Assembly: GCF_048128805.1 (NCBI RefSeq)
Contig: NC_136012.1
Coordinates: forward strand, 28,814,174-28,878,173
Reading direction: 5' to 3'
DNA from: Centroberyx gerrardi
Lineage: Eukaryota > Chordata > Actinopteri > Beryciformes > Berycidae
Length of the DNA: 64,000 bases
A program made the translations under genes and the position numbers. Position 1 is the stretch's first letter; each line of letters begins with the position of its first letter. The notes beneath the pieces are model-generated. The model searched no databases. It was not told where the DNA came from and saw only the letters and a program-made list of their open reading frames with translations. Positions 29,599 to 55,331 of this stretch are shown here, piece by piece.

Positions 29599-30624
29599 GG
29601 GGAGAGCAGGGCATGTTGTCACACGTTTTACTCATTGGTGTATTTCTCAGTTGTGCCTTACAACTGAGATACAATATATATTTTTATAGCTAGATTAAGG
29701 TCTTGTCTAAAAAATGGCATTTTTACATTTTGAATAATTTACTAGAAGAAAAAGTTATTACTGATGAAGTACCGCTTGACAACTTGTGAGCACTTACCCC
29801 ATGTCAGGGCATGTTGTCACATAGACAGGTGTGCTGTGTTCCTCTGAAGTATATATAGAATAATAACATGAACAACACACTCTTGTATTGAAAACAACAT
29901 ACTTCATCTCAGAAATCAACACCCACCTCTCACCACTGGTAAAACAACCCCTCCTCCCTCAGCTGTCCTGGGACGCTCAGACAGACATAAATTCTGATAT
30001 ATTAATGTACATGTAATATATACACATTTAATTTGATGTTTTATTATGTAAAATGTCTTCTGAGTCCCTTAAAGAAAACAGTAATAATAGTAATCTGCCT
30101 CTGTGTGTATGTGAGTCTGGTCCAGCAGAGACCAGCTGCTGCACAGACAAAGGTTTGTAGGTGCAAGCACTGAAATCATATTTATTCAGAAAAGAATGAC
30201 TGTAAAGCTATTTCTAATTAAAAAAAAAGGTTTGGATAGCTATGACAACATGTCCTGAAATCAGTGTGACAACCTGCCCCACCAGGCTCTCCTCCCTGAG
30301 CACAGAGCTTCACTAAACCATTCAAATGTATGATCAGGTTACAGCTGACTCTTGCTGTCATGTGTCACAGTGTAGAATTATTTTGATTCCTTTAGAAGAA
30401 ATAAATGAGAAGAAAAACACTAAGATTTTCATTATTTTCTTTCAGGTACACAAATTGCTTTTATGTTAGAGTGTTTTGACTTAGACTGTTGTATTTAACA
30501 TCGGTAACCTCTTATTAAGAAAGTAAAAAAAATTGTAATTGGACTTTTGGCTCTAAAATATTTAGTTTCAGAAATAAAGCCACTGAGACAACTTACCCAC
30601 GTGACAACTTACCCCGCTCTCCCC
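29599..30624. mobile_element. Non-autonomous TIR transposon (~1 kb), TA-flanked
   Basis: Left end GGGGAGAGCAGGGCATGTTG and right end whose reverse complement is GGGGAGAGCGGGGTAAGTTG, both continuing with TCAC. Terminal inverted repeats of about 25 bp with three mismatches are flanked by TA on both sides (29597-29598, 30625-30626), fitting a Tc1/mariner-type duplication. Subterminal copies of the GTTGTCAC motif occur at 29807-29820 (direct) and 30244-30280 (inverted). No transposase reading frame is seen. Confidence 0.8.
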
Positions 30625-30654
30625 TACATCATAAACACTCTAATGCAATTTATA

Positions 30655-30745
30655 TACACAGATACATACCCATATGTGTATATATATATATAGATATATA
30701 TATCTATATATATATATATCTATATATATAGATATATATATACCC
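30655..30745. repeat. (TATA/GATATA)n palindromic AT repeat
   Basis: About 75 bp of alternating TA with GATA/CTATA interruptions, largely self-complementary. Confidence 0.9.
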
Positions 30746-31139
30746 AGATACCCATATACACAAACCATGACTGAAAAGTAGCAGGAGGAATATGATTGCT
30801 TCATGATTTCATGACTGCAAATCTTTTTTTTTGCAATGTATTGAGAAATAAAGCACTCATTTTTAACATTCAACTCACATATATAATAATTTCACAATTA
30901 CTTTCCACAACTGAACAATAGAAATCACAGAGTATTAACTGAGATATTTTAAATAAATTAATATACAAAACAAGAAAAAATAAAATTAAGTAACACAATT
31001 TGGAGCAACGGATCACAGTGTCACCTTTAAATCTTCTCTCTGTTGTCAATGATCTTTTATAAAAAATAATCTTAATAGTTCTTATAATTCGTCTTATATT
31101 TAGTATAATGTCTTATCTAAGCTGCTAATATTAATCTCA

Positions 31140-31374
31140 TCCAGCAGGCATTTTATCCGTCTTACTACAGCCAATCAGCAGACACTTCCTCTTACAGCTG
31201 GACCAATCATCGCCGTCCACGAGTTTCAGTTTGGAGGCGTGGAAGCCGTTTAGTTTGATGGACACTCGACGTGTCCAATAAGATCTTGACAGTTGACAGG
31301 AAACGTAAAAATTCCGTCGCTGCTGACCAATCAGCGGCAGAGGAAGGCGGGTCCTGCTACCATAACCCCACGTG
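31140..31374 (+). promoter_or_regulatory. canx: canx promoter with CCAAT boxes
   Basis: Four CCAAT boxes lie on the + strand at 31171, 31203, 31275 and 31327, followed by a CACGTG E-box at 31369-31374. This spacing and density resembles ER-chaperone promoters, in which NF-Y and ATF6/XBP1 cooperate. No TATA box is obvious. The start site is probably within the 50 bases before the donor at 31417. Confidence 0.7.
31203..31221 (+). promoter_or_regulatory. canx: ER stress response element (CCAAT-N9-CCACG)
   Basis: An exact ERSE: CCAAT at 31203-31207, nine bases CATCGCCGT, then CCACG at 31217-31221. Known binding partners are NF-Y (CCAAT) and ATF6/XBP1 (CCACG). It sits about 200 bp upstream of the inferred non-coding exon of canx, an ER chaperone gene. 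Confidence 0.8.
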
Positions 31375-31416
31375 ATCCCCTCTGTAGTTCCAGGCGGTCA
31401 CATCGGAGAGCCGGAG
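31375..31416 (+). other. canx: canx non-coding first exon (5' boundary unknown)
   Basis: A strong donor, CGGAG|gtgagt at 31417, follows a GC-rich stretch just downstream of the CCAAT/E-box promoter. It would splice to 38078, whose exon begins ATA before the start codon. No ATG lies within the proposed exon. Confidence 0.65.
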
Positions 31417-32627
31417 GTGAGTAATGACGGAGAAATGTCACTTCTTACTGAGATTCAGGCTTTAAATTTCATTTTTACTGACAGATACAGCTGTTTTCCT
31501 CCTGTGTGCACGCTCAGTGTCTAGATTACAGCAGAGTTTATTCGTCCAGGTGAAGCTGCTCTGCTCCGCGTGCTGTTAGCGCTGCACTGAGTGGCTAACG
31601 GCGGCTAATTACCACTAAGCTAGCTAGTTAGCAGCCTCGGCTAGCCTGTTGCAGTGTTGGCCTTTACCAACGTTTAATTCACGGCTAAATTCCGTCTTTT
31701 TAAATGAGACTGTCGGGCTTTACATGAGATGTGTTGAATAAAACGCTAACTGACGTGACTCAGCTGAGAAAACGGAGTTAATTTAGCTAGTTAAGCTAAC
31801 GTTAGCCAGGCTGATCCCACTGAGCTGCAGACGGCGTTTCAACACCGCGGCGCTGCTTCAGCTCTCATTCAGTCCAGGATCCTTTAGACCAAGAAATAAA
31901 TACATTATTACATATTTAAACAGCTTCAAATATAAAAAAAAAACATGCACCAGAGAAGTCCACATGTACAAGATAAAGCTTTATTTGTCTTGTTACCCCA
32001 GAAGACTATTCGTCTGCTAGATGTCAGTGTTAAACCCTGTGTAGTTTCGTTTTAGCCTGTTTATCTCTGTGTTTTAAACGGTTATTAAATGTAAAAGTTG
32101 TCAGTGGGATGGCTGGTAAGATAGCTGACGCCCATGTGTGTAGTAGTGAGTTTGTATCTCGGTTCCCTGTTTATAACCCAGGCTCTGTATCCTGACAGAG
32201 GAACAGAGAAGACATGTGAACTGTTTAAAGGCTGAGCAGTGCAGAGGAAAGCCTGGATTTACTGTATTTACTATATTTATTTACTGTAGTTGACTCAGCT
32301 CGCATCAAAATCAGATGAATGGGTTTTATCTATCAGGGTCAGACTGTACATGTGTGTCAGTTGGCTTGTTAACCTTCAGTCTAACTGGGTGAAACGCTGT
32401 CAGCTGGATCTGGAATATTCTGTAGGCTAAACACAGCTGACAGGTTTCAGCCTGTTCGTCCTGTCTGTCCGGATCTAGTTCGACATAAAACCGCCTTTTA
32501 TAAGTCAGTTTGAACATTAAGTTCTGCTGCAAGAGTCAAGCAGTGATTTCCCTGTATGATGATGTTAAAGTGAAGGGAAGATGGTGGTTCTCCACCTGCT
32601 GACCGTTCATTACATCTGGTTGGAGTT

Positions 32628-33129
32628 AGGGCCGGGCGCTAATTCAATATTATGGTTTATGGCCTTTCAGTGGAATCATATGGTGATGATGTGGTGATCA
32701 TCATGACACACAATGCTGCTGTCTGAACCCATGAGAACAAGCACATTTTATTTAGAAACTCAGAGAAAATGAGATGTGAAACATTTTAAAGAATATTATT
32801 TGAACATTTCAGTTTTGATTGACATCACACTTAACATTACCATTCAGTTCAATGAGATGGACATCAATTCGATATTTTTTCCCCCATGGTTTATTTATTG
32901 GCATTTCTGATTTTGAAGAAACAATTACAACAAGAAAAAAACCCCAAAAACACAACATTTAACTTAACAATACATACACCCAGAGACATAAAAAAAAATA
33001 CCACAACTCATCAATTTGATTATTTAACATGCGGTTTTGCACATGTGAGCCACATCGTTAGATATATTGATATTGAAAAAGATCCTTATGATTATCGTGA
33101 AATTGATTCCAACCATATCACCCAGCCCT
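32628..33129. mobile_element. TIR element, AGGGC(C/T)GGG ends
   Basis: Left end AGGGCCGGGCG at 32628; the right end, reverse complemented, is AGGGCTGGGTGATATGG at 33129. The interior has A-rich and ATCAATTCGATAT-like motifs. This is the widespread vertebrate GGGCTGGGCGATATGG type of repeat. No clear target duplication was found. Confidence 0.6.
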
Positions 33130-36100
33130 CGTCTTCTCTGAGGGTCCACCAGCCTGATGTTTCCCAACACTGAGCTGCAGATTAAGATCTAGAGAGCCGT
33201 TACTCCAGACCAGTTCGTCCTGTCAGGTCGATCTGGATCCGGTCCTGCAGCAGCCAGACCAGTTTGACCTTCTGCTCTCAGCTGAGGGGCGGCGGGGCGG
33301 GTCGTCTCTGACCTGTCCCAGTGAGAGACGAGCTGATGGAGTTTCGTGACACATTCACAGTGAAGAAACAAACCCAGTCATCCAGTGTTTTATTCCTCTC
33401 TGGTCAGGAAGCAGCCGGTCACTGTTTAGCAGTTTAAACACTAACCGGCCGCTCTGTGGTCTGATACACACTTTAGGAGACACATAACACTGTGTTTGGA
33501 CTGGAGCTGCTTACAGGCAACATGCTGTGGAGATATTTAGTATCTCCAGTTAAATTTGACCGTTCGTTATCGGAAATTTCCCAAAACTCCCCAAGTATTC
33601 AGTGTTTCCCCCTGAATTCCCCTGAAAAGCCTCCCTGATTTAGAGCATCATGGGACACTAAAACTCTCCACTGAAACCAGAATAATAATAATAAATCATA
33701 ATCATACATTTTTGTCAATCTAATCAAAATGTCTCATTAGAATCAGTTCAGGTTGAGGGCTTCTCACAGACAGCCAGTGCAGTATTGATCAATTCTACAA
33801 TCAATCTGTAATCAATCAAACTGCATCATATCATCAGATCAGACTGGAGCAGATAATTAAAAAAAAAAACGATATCAGAGCAGATATCAGTCTCACATTG
33901 ACTTGAACTGAGTCTCTCCATACTAACTGACTAACTGACCTCCTCACACTGTAAAGACCCCCTCCACCCCCCCATCCCCCCTCCATTTAAATCCACTGAC
34001 ATGCAGTAGAAGTCTATTAGAGTCTATTTTTAGCCCTTCATATCCTTGAACCCATTGTGAGACAGATTGGAGCAGACAGTGGAGGCTTCAGAGGGAAGCT
34101 GTGGGACATTTGGTCCTTACAGTTTCCTTAAACACACACACACACACACACAGGCAGGCTAGTCTATGCGTGTGTGTTTAATAGAAAATGTCATTGAAGA
34201 AGTTGGTGTCTGCAGATTTGTCTCTGCGTCGATATTGTTTGAAACATTTCTGTACCGGTTCTTTGAATTGAAAATGGTACTTTTTGTCCGGTACCTGTGT
34301 TGAATAAAGGCTTATGATGTAACTCAACAGGCAATTTTCTTTACTATTGTGTAATTTTTGCCATTAGTTTTCCCAACTAAAAGAAGTCAAATTTAAACTT
34401 GTGTGCATTTTTATGTTTTTGTTTTTTTACTTTAACCAAATAAATCATGGTTTATGGTTTGGATCTGATTGATGAAATCCTCTTCAGTCATGAAGGTGGG
34501 GGGTTCTGATAGTTATTGATGACGTGTTATTGGCGTTTCTTATAGGAAGCCCAGTAGCTCATGTTTTTCAGGCAGTAAGGCCTCTCTGTCTTCTTTAAGC
34601 TAATTGCATTGCAACATTAACATTATCTGACTTGTTCCTCCATCTGGTTACAGAGGCTTCGCTTCAGACTCTCCGACGCTCACAGGAGCACAGATGTGCT
34701 GCGTCATGTGTGCAATGAATTATGGTCATTGTAGTTCACTAACAGGCTTTCAGCACTTGGCAGCATTGAATCTTGATTGTTTGAAAACCACATCGGTGAG
34801 AACAGCGGCTTCATGTGTTAACTCACTGAAATGGATCTAAAACAAAGATGAATATTAACTCTGTGTGGGAAACACTGGAGTGAGTTTCAACAGTTATCTT
34901 GCAGCAGTCAGACCAAGAGATGATGGTTATTCCAGGTCACAGGAATATTAGATGTTATAATATCTATTGTCAGGGTGCTGTGACCTTTGACCTCCTTACA
35001 GTTGGCTGCTTGTAATGTTGGTGATGGAGGAACTGAAGCAGATTCTGCTGCTGAGCTCAGTGAGACTCTGGATCAGAGTCGGCTAACTAGAATGGAAATG
35101 TATTGACTGGTAATGATTGACAAGTGCCCCCCCCCCCCCCCCCCTTCCCCATCAGTTCATGCCTGTTACACATGCCTCAGTTGAGTACATGTGACCCACT
35201 GATGCATGATGGGAGTAGAGAGCAGATGGAGCGGGAGGTCTGGTTTGTCTTGTTCTTCTGTCCGGTAGTGAAGGAGCCTTGAGGTTCCTTCTTGTTTTTT
35301 AATTATTTTAAGAGTTTTATATTTGGCTGTTAAAGCACAACGGTTTTTAAAAAATGGAATGCAAATAATTGTCACTAATTTGTTTGCACAGTGATAAAAC
35401 ACATAAGCAAAGTGTGAAAATACAGTGATAAAATGCAAATAATGTATGCAACAATAAAGAAAAATGGCCAATTAGTGCACGTGAGATTAAAAAAAAAAAA
35501 AAAAAACAACGCCAAGGGGTTTCTGCTAAAAAAACATCTCAGCTTGGAAGGAAGTGAACAAAAAATTAATGATGCAAGTAAAGAGCCGAGTGGATACAGA
35601 GAGAACGATCAAATACAGAAAACTAGAAGAAAGAGAAATGAAACTGGTGTGGGGGGAGGGGGGGGGGGGGTATTGTGTGGGGGATGGGGAGGATTGGGGG
35701 GGGGGGGGGGTAGACCACGCCTCGGATCAGCCTCAGGAAGCAGCAGCTGTCCTCAGGCTTACAGAGACGATCTGCCAATTGAAGATTAACTAGCCTGATT
35801 TCCTCCAGAGCAGAGAGGCTGCTGGGATACTGGCGCTATACTGGTGTTCTACTGCCGTCATACTGGGTTTCCTGGTGTACTGGAGGTCTACAGAAAACGG
35901 TCTCTGGATGTGCGCTGTAGGCATCAGTGTATTGGTGATGTATTGATCACTGATCAGGGCCCGTTGACCACAGGATTGTTTCCTCACCTCACTCACAGGA
36001 AGGAAACTGAAATCAGGAAGCAGGTTCATTTATCTTATTTCAGTTGGTTGTGGAGGCAGACATGTTGTTGTGGTTGTAGTCTTGGTTTTAGCTTCAGTTA

Positions 36101-36951
36101 GCTGTGATGTCTTGGTTTGGACTGTGTGTCTCCTGGGTGGCAGACAGGCTGTCCGCAGGTTTGATTTCCCAGCAGCCATTGCGTCCGTCACAGCCATGTA
36201 TCCTGTTGAGGTGAAACCTGCCTGCTAACTCACTGTCCGACACTCTGGATTAGAGAAACTTCTCTCCCTATTTTCAGTCTCAGTAATGAAAGAAAATCCC
36301 TTTCATCCCATCAGCGAAGTATGAAACTTCCTGGTTCTGCTCCAATGAGCTCATGTGGGCAGGAAGTCTTCACACACACAGGAAGTGATGGATTGAAATG
36401 GGAAAACATTTCATGAGCGTTCAAATAAAAATACAAAATATCCAGTCAGTTCAAAGGAAGAGACTCTTTATGGAAAACATTAGATCTTGTTCCTCTCTCG
36501 TCTCTAAAGTATAAAGCATCACAGACCGGTTTACTGATGTCACTGCTCAGGATTTCTGGGTAATGAAGTCCACAAAATTCAAACTTTCCTCTCGCTGCCA
36601 TCTGAGGCTGCCAGCGTGTGATCGTCTGGTCCTGGAGTCTCGCCTTGTTGTGGGTCTGCGGCTAATTCCCTGAACCGCCACATGGCTCTGGTTGGTCAGT
36701 TTAAGGCTAAGCTAACGGTTAGCACTGGTCATCATTTCTCTGTTAGCCTGTTGCGCTAGCCAGGCATGCTAATCCCTTGTAGGTTAAGCTCATTAGCCCA
36801 GCAGTCTGCTGTGTGTGTGATATGAACAGCAGGTTAACATGAGCTGAGCTGCTGCTGTTTTATTTACTTATCAATTTATTTTCAGCTTTTTTTTTAGTGT
36901 CTCCTGTTAAACGAGTCGAGGCAAATTATTCCTTTACTGCTTTAAGTAAAG

Positions 36952-37410
36952 TAGGGATGGGTCATGATTTTCGAATTTTCGAATAGTCATTAAATTATAA
37001 AAAATCGAATAGTTTATGCGACTATCGTCTTTTCTTAAAAAGTATATTTTCCCTTGTTTTTACCGGCGCCTCTATCGGGGCTAATCAGCCTAGGTAGCTG
37101 GCTTAGCTAGCTAGCTCTATGCTAACGTCCGCCTATATAGCTGGCTTGTAGTAAATAGCTATGGCTTGATTAGCCCCGAACCGGTCCTTCTCTCGTTTTA
37201 ACGCTCTCGGTTCGGGGCTAATCAAGCCATAGCTATTTAGCCGGACTAGATAGCTGGCTTAGCTAGCTAGCTCTATGCTAACGTCCGCCTGGCTAGCTAA
37301 TGTAAATATGGCTAGCCTAGTTCGTCCGTGCGGGGGGTGATCCTCGAAGAATGGTCGAATAGTTCCCAGTGAATATCGAATAGTATTTTTGCTTGAAATG
37401 CCCTTCCCTA
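36952..37410. mobile_element. hAT-type MITE with 8-bp target duplication
   Basis: Ends TAGGGATGGG and CCCTTCCCTA (reverse complement TAGGGAAGGG). It is flanked by identical 8-bp AAGTAAAG at 36944-36951 and 37411-37418, the hAT-size duplication. Inside are a perfect 31-bp inverted repeat (37153-37183 and 37208-37238) and a direct duplication of AGCTGGCTTAGCTAGCTAGC (37096 and 37251). TCGAATAGT motifs lie near both ends. No transposase. Confidence 0.9.
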
Positions 37411-37473
37411 AAGTAAAGAGAGATTCTAGTCCGGGTTTGTCTCTTCACCGGCTTTATCAACCAGCACCCCCGG

Positions 37474-37506
<33 letters not shown>

Positions 37507-37674
37507 GGTTTGTGTGTGTTGGTTTGTGTAATGAGTAACCTGCAGTCTCCATAGACTTCAGTGTTTATGTGCTGAGCACATTGTCTGTGTGTTGGAGGTG
37601 CAGCAGTAATCCTGTGGGGTGTAATCTCATTAAGGTTAAAGGGGCCGAGGCTGCGTGTCCCGCGGGCACTCGTG

Positions 37675-37688
37675 GTTACCATGGCGAC
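37675..37688. promoter_or_regulatory. RFX X-box-like motif
   Basis: GTTACCATGGCGAC; its reverse complement fits GTYRCCATGGYRAC exactly. It lies in a GC-rich non-repetitive patch in canx intron 1, 0.4 kb before the first coding exon. Function is inferred from the motif only. Confidence 0.45.
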
Positions 37689-38080
37689 GGGTGCCAGGGA
37701 AACACTGGTTAACGACCTGGCGATGTGGTGTGTGTGAACGGAGGAGAACAGTCTGTAGACTCTGGACTGACACACAATATGGCCGACAGCAGTCTGTCTG
37801 TTGCTGAGAAATTCAACATTCTTAACATGTAGAGCCTTGAAATGTTAGAAATATCAGTAGTTGGTTTCAAACATTTAAAATCTCTCCTCTCCTCTCCTCC
37901 CCCTCTCCTCTCCTTCTGTCCTCTCCCCCCCTACTCTTCCTCTTCTTTCTCCTCTCTCCTCCCCCTCTTCTCTTCTCCTCCTCCTTTCCTCTCTGCTCTC
38001 CTCCTCCTCCTTCTTCTCTCCTCCTCCTCGTCTTCTCCTCCTCTCTCCTCTCTGCTCCTCCTCTTCCTCTCTCTCAGATA

Positions 38081-51510
<13,430 letters not shown>

Positions 51511-54500
51511 TGAGTCTGCAGGCTGCAGACCGCTGGAGCTCTGCTCTGTGAAACCAACAGCCCTGACCTCAACACCCCTACCCCCCCCCCCCCCCCCCCA
51601 TCCTACCACCACCCCCTCAACCCCACCCTGAACCCCCATGAACCCCCCTCTGCTCCCAAACCCCAGCTCCACCCCTCCTCCTCCCTCCTCCCCTCCTCCC
51701 CACGAGGCGAGGAAGCCTAAATGGAACCCATGGAAGCAGTGAAGCCGACAGGAAACAGTCAGGACCTCCAGTATGGACGAATGATGATGATGATGATCCA
51801 GTATGAAGAAGACTGAGTTAGCGTAATTTAAGGGCTTTTTGAAAAGATTAACTAAACTTCCAGCACCATTCCGTAACACATGAGCAGACTCGAACCCGCG
51901 GACCATCCCGTCCCACCCCGTCCTGCCCTGTCCCGTCCTGCCCCGCCCCGTCTCGCCCTACGCTGCCCCGTCCCGCCCCGTCCGCCCTGCAGCCGCTGAG
52001 CGCGTCACCCAGTCCGACGACAGCCTGCTATTAGCTGACCAACACATAATTAGCCTACTGAAAGATCTGCTAACTAGGGTTACCAATGACCAACACCCTG
52101 CTAATTAGCCTACCAACAGCTATGCTAATTAGTCTACCAACACCCTGCTAATTAGCCTACCAACAGCCTTGCTAGTAAGGGTTACCAGTGACCAACGACC
52201 TGCTAATTAGCCTCCCACCAATCAGCTAATTAGCCTACCAACAACCTGCCAGTTAGCCTACTAAAAGACCTGATAATTAGCCTACTAACAATATGCTAAT
52301 TACGGTTACCAGTGACCAACTAATTCGCCTAATGAGGCCCTACTAATGAACCTACTAACAGCCCTGCTAATTAACCAACACCTTGCTAATTAGCCTAGCA
52401 CTGACCTGCTAATTAGCCCTAGCAGTAGCCTTGCTAAGAGTTTAAAAGGTTAAAGGGCAACACTACAGCTGGCAGGTCGAACCTCCATCTTCCTCTCTCT
52501 CTCTCTCTGTGTTCATCCTCCCTCTCTCCCTCTCTCTCCCTCCTCCATCTGTTCCAGTCATCAGTGTGTGTGTGTGTGTGTGTGTGTGGCAGCGGTTAGC
52601 GACATGTAGCACCACGCTCCTCAGTGTTTCGGGGTTTGAAGATCTGCTTTTCCCTGCATGAGCCTCCTCAGTGTTTCTACTGTTTAACCTCCTGATGGCA
52701 GCAGAAAGGTCAGAGGTTGAGCCGGAGAGGGGTCAGAGGTCAGCTAGGTCAGCACAGAACCTCACATGGTCCTAGAGAGCAGGGGCCAGTTTTGATTTGT
52801 CTGTAAATGTGATGTGTTTTTTAAGACTTTGGATGGTTTTTCTTACTTCTAAATTTTGATTCCATTGTTGTTATTTTTTCTTCTAGTCTGGATGTTCAGT
52901 GTCTGTCAGAGTGCAGGAGGGAAGAACAGTCAGTCAGACAGACAGACGGTCAGACAGACAGACAGACGGTCAGACAGACAGACAGACGGTCAGACAGACA
53001 GACAGACGGTCAGACAGACAGACAGTTTGGTAGTTGAAGGTGAGCGACAGTTGTTGCCTCCAGGTTTGTGGGTCAAATGTCGAGGTTGTCGGACCGGTCT
53101 CCTCACTCGGCGCTGACTCTGGAGTTTAAAACAGGAAGTGGTCCAGGCTCCGCCCACTCAGCCCTCCTCAGTCAGCATGGCGGTCGTTATGATGACATGG
53201 CACGCTTTACATTTTGGTCAGTTAGCAGGTAGAGTGAGCAGGTTCAGGGTTTCACTCTGCAGATCCTGAACCAGGAAGCTTCAACACAGCAGCAGCAGAC
53301 CCCCCCCCCCCCCCCCCCCCCCCAGCATCTCACTGTTGTCCCGTGAAAACCTGGTATCTCCAGTTTTGTCGCTCTCGATGTCTTGTCTCCATGGTTCCTC
53401 TCTCCACCTCCTGGTTTTGACTTGAGAAACCAGAGCCTTGACATTCGACACGTTTTGGACATTTTGGAGATACAAGGTTTTCACTCGGCAGCGGTGTGTC
53501 TTCTCCCATAACAGTTACTTCAGTGGTTTCCGGTCAGTCTGCAGGTTTTCATCCCAACCAGCAGCTCAGTTCTCTGCTGTAGAGTCTGCAGACTGAATCC
53601 ACTGTCAGTTCAGTTCAGTTCAGGGTCTCTCTCCCTCTGCTGAATTTAAACCCCATATGAAAAGAAAAGGCACTAAGAGAGAAACTGCGGCTCTTACCTG
53701 CAGCCCGTCCAGCAGCTGCTCCTCCTCGCCCCTCTGGGTTTTGGTGAAGCTGACGCAGACGGCCGGACGATCGGTAAAGTCGTGTAGACGTTTTGCCCCA
53801 TGTTTGAAAGAGACGGCACTTGTCACGATAACGGAGACTCGCATTTTAACCAGAACGTCTGCTGCTGCTGCTGCTGCCGGGTTTCTGCAGAATGACTGAG
53901 AGGCTGAGAATTGGCCACCAGTCATCACCCAGATCCTGGAAAATATTAGTCAGGTGACCAACCAGCATCTGGAATCTTGTTAAACATCCAGCTGGCTGTG
54001 AAATAGTGAAAGTGACCAGTGGCTTTTGAGATTTAACAGCCTGTCAACAAGTTTCCCTTCCTGTTTTGAACACTAGACTTCAGCTGTCCAGAATCTGTTT
54101 CTGTCTGTCTGTCCAAGTCGGGACGGGATTGGCTCCCTCCACGGCCGACCAGCAAACCCTTTGGTGATGGGTTTTGACGGGCGGTTGACTAGTCGTTCAT
54201 TTCCTACAGTGAGCAGGGAAAACACCAGAACTAATGATGTGACTTAAAACAGAAACAAGAGATTGAGGCTGAGAACGTCAGATGTTGGAGATGTTGGAGA
54301 TGTTGGAGATGTTGGAGATGTTGGAGATGTTGGAGATGTTGGAGATGTTCCTCTCTTGCCGGCAGGGTTTCCTGTCACCTGTTCAGCTTCAGCCTCGTTT
54401 CCATGTCAGGTGACCTTTAACCTTTGTCTCCCTGGGTGAATGCAGGCTAGTTAGTTCCGGCTGTCAGAGTTGTGTTAGTCTTCCTCTGCTGTGGCGCGGC

Positions 54501-54965
54501 GCTCGGCTTCGGCTCGGGTTCAGAAGAGACGAAGCTTCCAGCAGCTGTAAGATTCAACCTTCAGAGGACTGAAACAGGAACATTCTGCGAATGTGTTTCA
54601 CCCATACTCACTTTTTATTGTTCTTCCTCTTTTTAGTCTTGACGTTTTGTTGTTTTCTGTTTGTCTGGCTGAAGCTGCCTAGATGAGACTGTAGACTGAA
54701 CACTGTATCTGCTGGTGAAACATGACATGACTCTGTAACGTGATGCTTTTTATTTTGTGTTTGAACTAAAACGGTTCGCCCGGCCTGGTTTCTGATTTAA
54801 CCCTGTACACTATAGAGAGGTAGAGCTAGATCTGCTGTCGCATCATGGAAAGGTCCGACTAATGAATTGAAACACTGTGATGACAGCCTGATGTGTTTGG
54901 ACATGCAGCATCTCTGAATGGACGAGCCATTTGTTTTGATGAATAAAAAGGCCTAATGGAAACTG
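51511..54965 (+). other. canx: canx 3' UTR (inferred, ~3.4 kb)
   Basis: From the stop to just beyond AATAAA at 54942. It contains a C-rich stretch (51574-51720), CCCGTCC repeats (51900-51985), a degenerate ~20-30-bp tandem array of CTGCTAATTAGCCTACCAAC (52020-52440), (GT)n at 52566-52588, a 20-bp GACAGACAGACGGTCA array (52929-53025), poly(C) at 53301-53323 and a 9-bp GGAGATGTT array (54285-54347). No competing gene is seen. Confidence 0.6.
54942..54947 (+). terminator. canx: Candidate canx poly(A) signal AATAAA
   Basis: AATAAA in TGATGAATAAAAAGGCC, the clearest canonical signal after the stop, followed by a T-rich stretch (TTCTTTCTTTCATTGTTTC). Confidence 0.65.
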
Positions 54966-55331
54966 ACTGCGGCTGGAAACTCCTTCTTTCTTTCATTGTT
55001 TCAGTCTTTTTGCTCAGCAGATTTTACTAAATGATCCATACCAGTTTAACAGTTTCTATACTAATAGATTGTATATTATATAATGATTATTAGTACAGTG
55101 ATTTGGTGTCTATTTAGACTAGATGAAACTTTAAAGCTCAATTTATCATTGTCAAATCAATATAAAGACTTAGTCTCCTCTCTCACACCAGTGGTTTTGT
55201 TTCTCTAAGTTAAGACTACATTTCCCATAAGCCCTGATGCTTATACTGGAAGATAACTGTTTAGTTCCTACTGGAGAGCAGGATGGGAAACAGCCACCGG
55301 CTCCCAGTCAAATACTGGTGACTTTTGTTAA

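Larger units (their letters stand above)
31417..38077 (+). other. canx: canx intron 1 (6.7 kb)
   Basis: Holds the TIR elements at 32628-33129 and 36952-37410, a dispersed repeat at 34675-35100 (similar parts near 48390-48530 and 13255-13320), poly(C) at 35127-35144, poly(G) runs at 35649-35712, (AC)n at 34133-34152, (GT)n at 37477-37504, a possible RFX site at 37675-37688 and a C/T-rich tract (37880-38077). No coding exon is seen. Confidence 0.7.

Noticed and set aside
30655..30745. Replication origin or CRISPR-like array in the TATA palindromes
   Set aside because: Simple AT microsatellite in a vertebrate genome; no spacer-repeat architecture.
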